Positions 14,558-16,253 of a stretch of 16,253 nucleotides of DNA are shown one piece after another. A model generated the notes under the pieces. That model saw only the letters and a program-made list of their open reading frames with translations. It did no database searches and was not told the DNA's origin. Numbering within the stretch: position 1 is the stretch's first letter; each line of letters begins with the position of its first letter. A program made the translations under genes and the position numbers. Source of the stretch: DATDAW01 sp036524675 (GTDB lineage: Bacteria > Verrucomicrobiota > Verrucomicrobiia > Chthoniobacterales > DASVRZ01); the NCBI GenBank assembly GCA_036524675.1, contig DATDBU010000203.1, positions 1-16,253 of the forward strand. The letters are read 5' to 3'.

Positions 14558-15097
14558 TCACTTCTCTACCGTTGCCTTCAAGTTCGTCAGGCCCGCTTCA
14601 AAGTCAGCTCCGATCAGCTTGTCCAGAAATCGGCCAAAAAGTCGCTGCAGGGGATTCCGGGACAATTTTCCTGAGCAGATCCACGTCACTTTCGTTCCGG
14701 CACCCTCGGGTTTTAGCTCGAGGCGCCCGTCTGATTTCATTCCGAAATCAGGAAACTCGAGTAAATAGGCGACCAACTGGTTTTGTTGCCATTCCGTGAT
14801 CGTGAATTTGCCATTTCCTTCCGTCTGACTTTTCCAGGCGTGCCAGGCACCGACACCACTGGTCGCATCCGAATATTGCAATTCCATCTTAGGATCCCGT
14901 GCATGCCACACCGTCCAGGTTTTCCACTCCTTTAAATCGCCGATTTTTGCGAAGACCGCGGCTGGCGGCGCATTGATCACCGCTGAACGTTCAACCCGGT
15001 ATTCGCCTGGCAGAAACTGCGAGGCGATCACGACTCCCAAGGCCAGCGCGACAAACAATCCCACTAGGCCGACCACAATCTTGAGCAACAGCTTCAT
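14558..15097 (-). CDS. Membrane-anchored SRPBCC (polyketide cyclase-like) protein
   Basis: The 179-residue product starts with a hydrophobic segment (about residues 4-27), followed by an SRPBCC/START-like domain. EYRVERSAVINAPPAAVFAKIGDLKEWKTWTVW, split here as strand (32-41), the NAPPAAVFAKI helix entry (42-52) and the tryptophan-rich DLKEWKTWTVW (54-64), is the usual start of this fold. A series of strands and a long C-terminal helix (about 152-177) follow. The fold makes a deep cavity for hydrophobic ligands; in this polyketide-cyclase-like subgroup with an N-terminal anchor the ligand is unknown. ATG at 15097 has the only good Shine-Dalgarno in the window, AGGAG nine bases upstream. It is transcribed divergently from miaB and convergently with glgC. 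Confidence 0.87.
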   Translation of the reverse strand: MKLLLKIVVGLVGLFVALALGVVIASQFLPGEYRVERSAVINAPPAAVFAKIGDLKEWKTWTVWHARDPKMELQYSDATSGVGAWHAWKSQTEGNGKFTITEWQQNQLVAYLLEFPDFGMKSDGRLELKPEGAGTKVTWICSGKLSRNPLQRLFGRFLDKLIGADFEAGLTNLKATVEK

Positions 15098-15106
15098 GGG
15101 TTCGAA

Positions 15107-15111
15107 CTCCT
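15107..15111 (-). promoter_or_regulatory. Shine-Dalgarno of the SRPBCC gene
   Basis: AGGAG on the minus strand with a nine-base gap to ATG at 15097. It is notable because the other genes in the window lack such a site at workable spacing, and it supports the chosen start. Confidence 0.6.
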
Positions 15112-15245
15112 AACAGATTCCAATTTCAGGTCGAAGACATTTTGACACGCCGGGAAAGAGATTCGCGTTCCGTCAAACACCGAAAGCTGAGGCCTTGCTC
15201 CGACGCGCGTTCCCGGCTACTTTCCGCGCTCCCGTTTTTTCCTGC

Positions 15246-16253
15246 ATGGCGAAAATTTACCTGAAAACCTACGGCTGCCAGATGAATGAGCGCGATTCCG
15301 AACAGGTCGCGCAGATGCTCATTGCACGGGGCCACGCCATGACCCCGACGGAGAACGACGCCGATGTGGTGCTGCTCAATACATGCAGCGTCCGTGACAT
15401 GGCGGAACAGAAGGCGCTTGGGAAAATGGGGATGTTGCGCGGATTAAATGACTCAAAACCTGTTGTCTATGGATTCCTGGGCTGCATGGCTCAGAGCCGG
15501 GGAGCGGAGCTTTTGCGGGAATCGCCCCATGTGGATTTGGTCGTTGGGACGCAGAAATTTCATACCGTTGCCGACCACGTGGAGAGGTTGCTGGCTGACA
15601 AACAGCGCCGCCGCGACCAATGGATGGATGATCCGCGGCTGACGATTGTCGATGTTGCCGAAGAGGAAGGATCACAGGACACGATTCGCGACCACGTGTT
15701 GAAGGAGAGGCAAGCGACGGCGTTTGTATCGATCATGCAAGGCTGCAATATGCATTGCACGTTTTGCATTGTGCCTTACACGCGGGGGCCCGAGCGCAGC
15801 CGTCCGATTACGGAGATCGTCGACGAAGTGAGGGGACTGGTGGCGCGCGGAGTTAGGGAAGTGACTTTGCTGGGGCAAATTGTGAATCTGTACGGCCGTC
15901 ACGAGTTTCCAAAAGTGAATGGGAAAGGCCCGTTCGTGCAGTTGCTGGAAGCCATTCACGACGTGGAAGGCCTTGAACGGTTGCGTTTTACGTCACCGCA
16001 TCCAATCGGATACAAGGATGACTTGATTCAGGCGTTTACGTACCTGCCGAAGCTTGTGGAGCACGTGCATTTACCTTTGCAATCCGGTTCGGATCGTATC
16101 CTCAAGGCGATGCATCGCACGTATACGGCAGAGAAGTTTTTCGCGCTCACCGAGAAAATTCGGGCTGCCCGCCCCGGAATTGCAATTACAACCGACGTCA
16201 TTGTCGGTTTTCCAGGCGAGACGGAGGAGGATTTTGCGGCTACGCGCGACTTG
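15246..16253 (+). CDS. miaB: tRNA-2-methylthio-N6-dimethylallyladenosine synthase, 3' end cut by window
   Basis: A radical-SAM methylthiotransferase that adds a methylthio group to i6A37 of tRNAs reading UNN codons. 336 codons are visible of about 440-470. The N-terminal domain has the three cysteines of the auxiliary iron-sulfur cluster: C11 in KTYGCQMNERDSE, C47 in LNTCSVR and C80 in GFLGCMAQ. The radical-SAM cluster is C167-x3-C171-x2-C174 in GCNMHCTFCIVPYTRGPERSR; YTRGPERSR and QMNERDSE favour MiaB over RimO or MtaB. HLPLQSGSDRILKAMHRTY and TDVIVGFPGETEEDF follow as expected. The C-terminal TRAM domain is outside the window. One difference: the usual GQNVN reads GQIVN (210-214). ATG at 15246 starts the first strand directly; there is no Shine-Dalgarno. 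Confidence 0.95.
   Translation, partial: MAKIYLKTYGCQMNERDSEQVAQMLIARGHAMTPTENDADVVLLNTCSVRDMAEQKALGKMGMLRGLNDSKPVVYGFLGCMAQSRGAELLRESPHVDLVVGTQKFHTVADHVERLLADKQRRRDQWMDDPRLTIVDVAEEEGSQDTIRDHVLKERQATAFVSIMQGCNMHCTFCIVPYTRGPERSRPITEIVDEVRGLVARGVREVTLLGQIVNLYGRHEFPKVNGKGPFVQLLEAIHDVEGLERLRFTSPHPIGYKDDLIQAFTYLPKLVEHVHLPLQSGSDRILKAMHRTYTAEKFFALTEKIRAARPGIAITTDVIVGFPGETEEDFAATRDL

Overview
The window looks like chromosomal core sequence from a Gram-negative bacterium. Verrucomicrobiota (a Spartobacteria/Chthoniobacter-like lineage) is my best guess, but this is inference from gene content, not a phylogenetic placement. Supporting points are an LPS heptose epimerase (HldD), an AsmA-type envelope protein, FabI, a cyanobacterial/plant-style ADP-glucose pyrophosphorylase, a small single-domain PUR protein, and an almost complete absence of Shine-Dalgarno sequences. 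I see no transposase, phage gene, integrase, tRNA, rRNA or CRISPR array.

Left part (1-3798), all on the minus strand. In transcription order: a membrane-anchored hypothetical protein (GTG start) directly upstream of trpS; then a PUR/DUF3276-like small protein with its own good promoter (2167-2195) and a clear intrinsic terminator (1751-1787); then an ABC exporter half-transporter whose 3' end leaves the window at base 1.

Centre (3896-7777), plus strand: hldD, a 640-bp gap, fabI, and a GlcD-type FAD-linked oxidase. The gap is the most interesting part of the window. It holds three tandem, diverged copies of what I read as a small-RNA gene on the minus strand. Each has a -35/-10-like block, a predicted transcript of about 95 nt that starts exactly at the 5' side of a long closing stem, and a U-run just after the 3' side of the stem. 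The stems differ in sequence but keep pairing, and several differences are G-U compatible only on the minus strand. I do not recognise the family.

Right part (7872-16253): a long AsmA-like protein, a stem-within-a-stem element with a C-rich loop, a VanZ-like membrane protein overlapping ligA, glgC, a long near-palindromic hairpin, a membrane-anchored SRPBCC protein on the minus strand, and a 3'-truncated miaB running off the window.

The genes do not form one pathway. They are housekeeping functions: lipid and LPS synthesis, envelope maintenance, glycogen synthesis, DNA ligation, tRNA charging and modification. Only short operons are suggested: hypothetical-trpS, possibly fabI-glcD-asmA, and vanZ-ligA.
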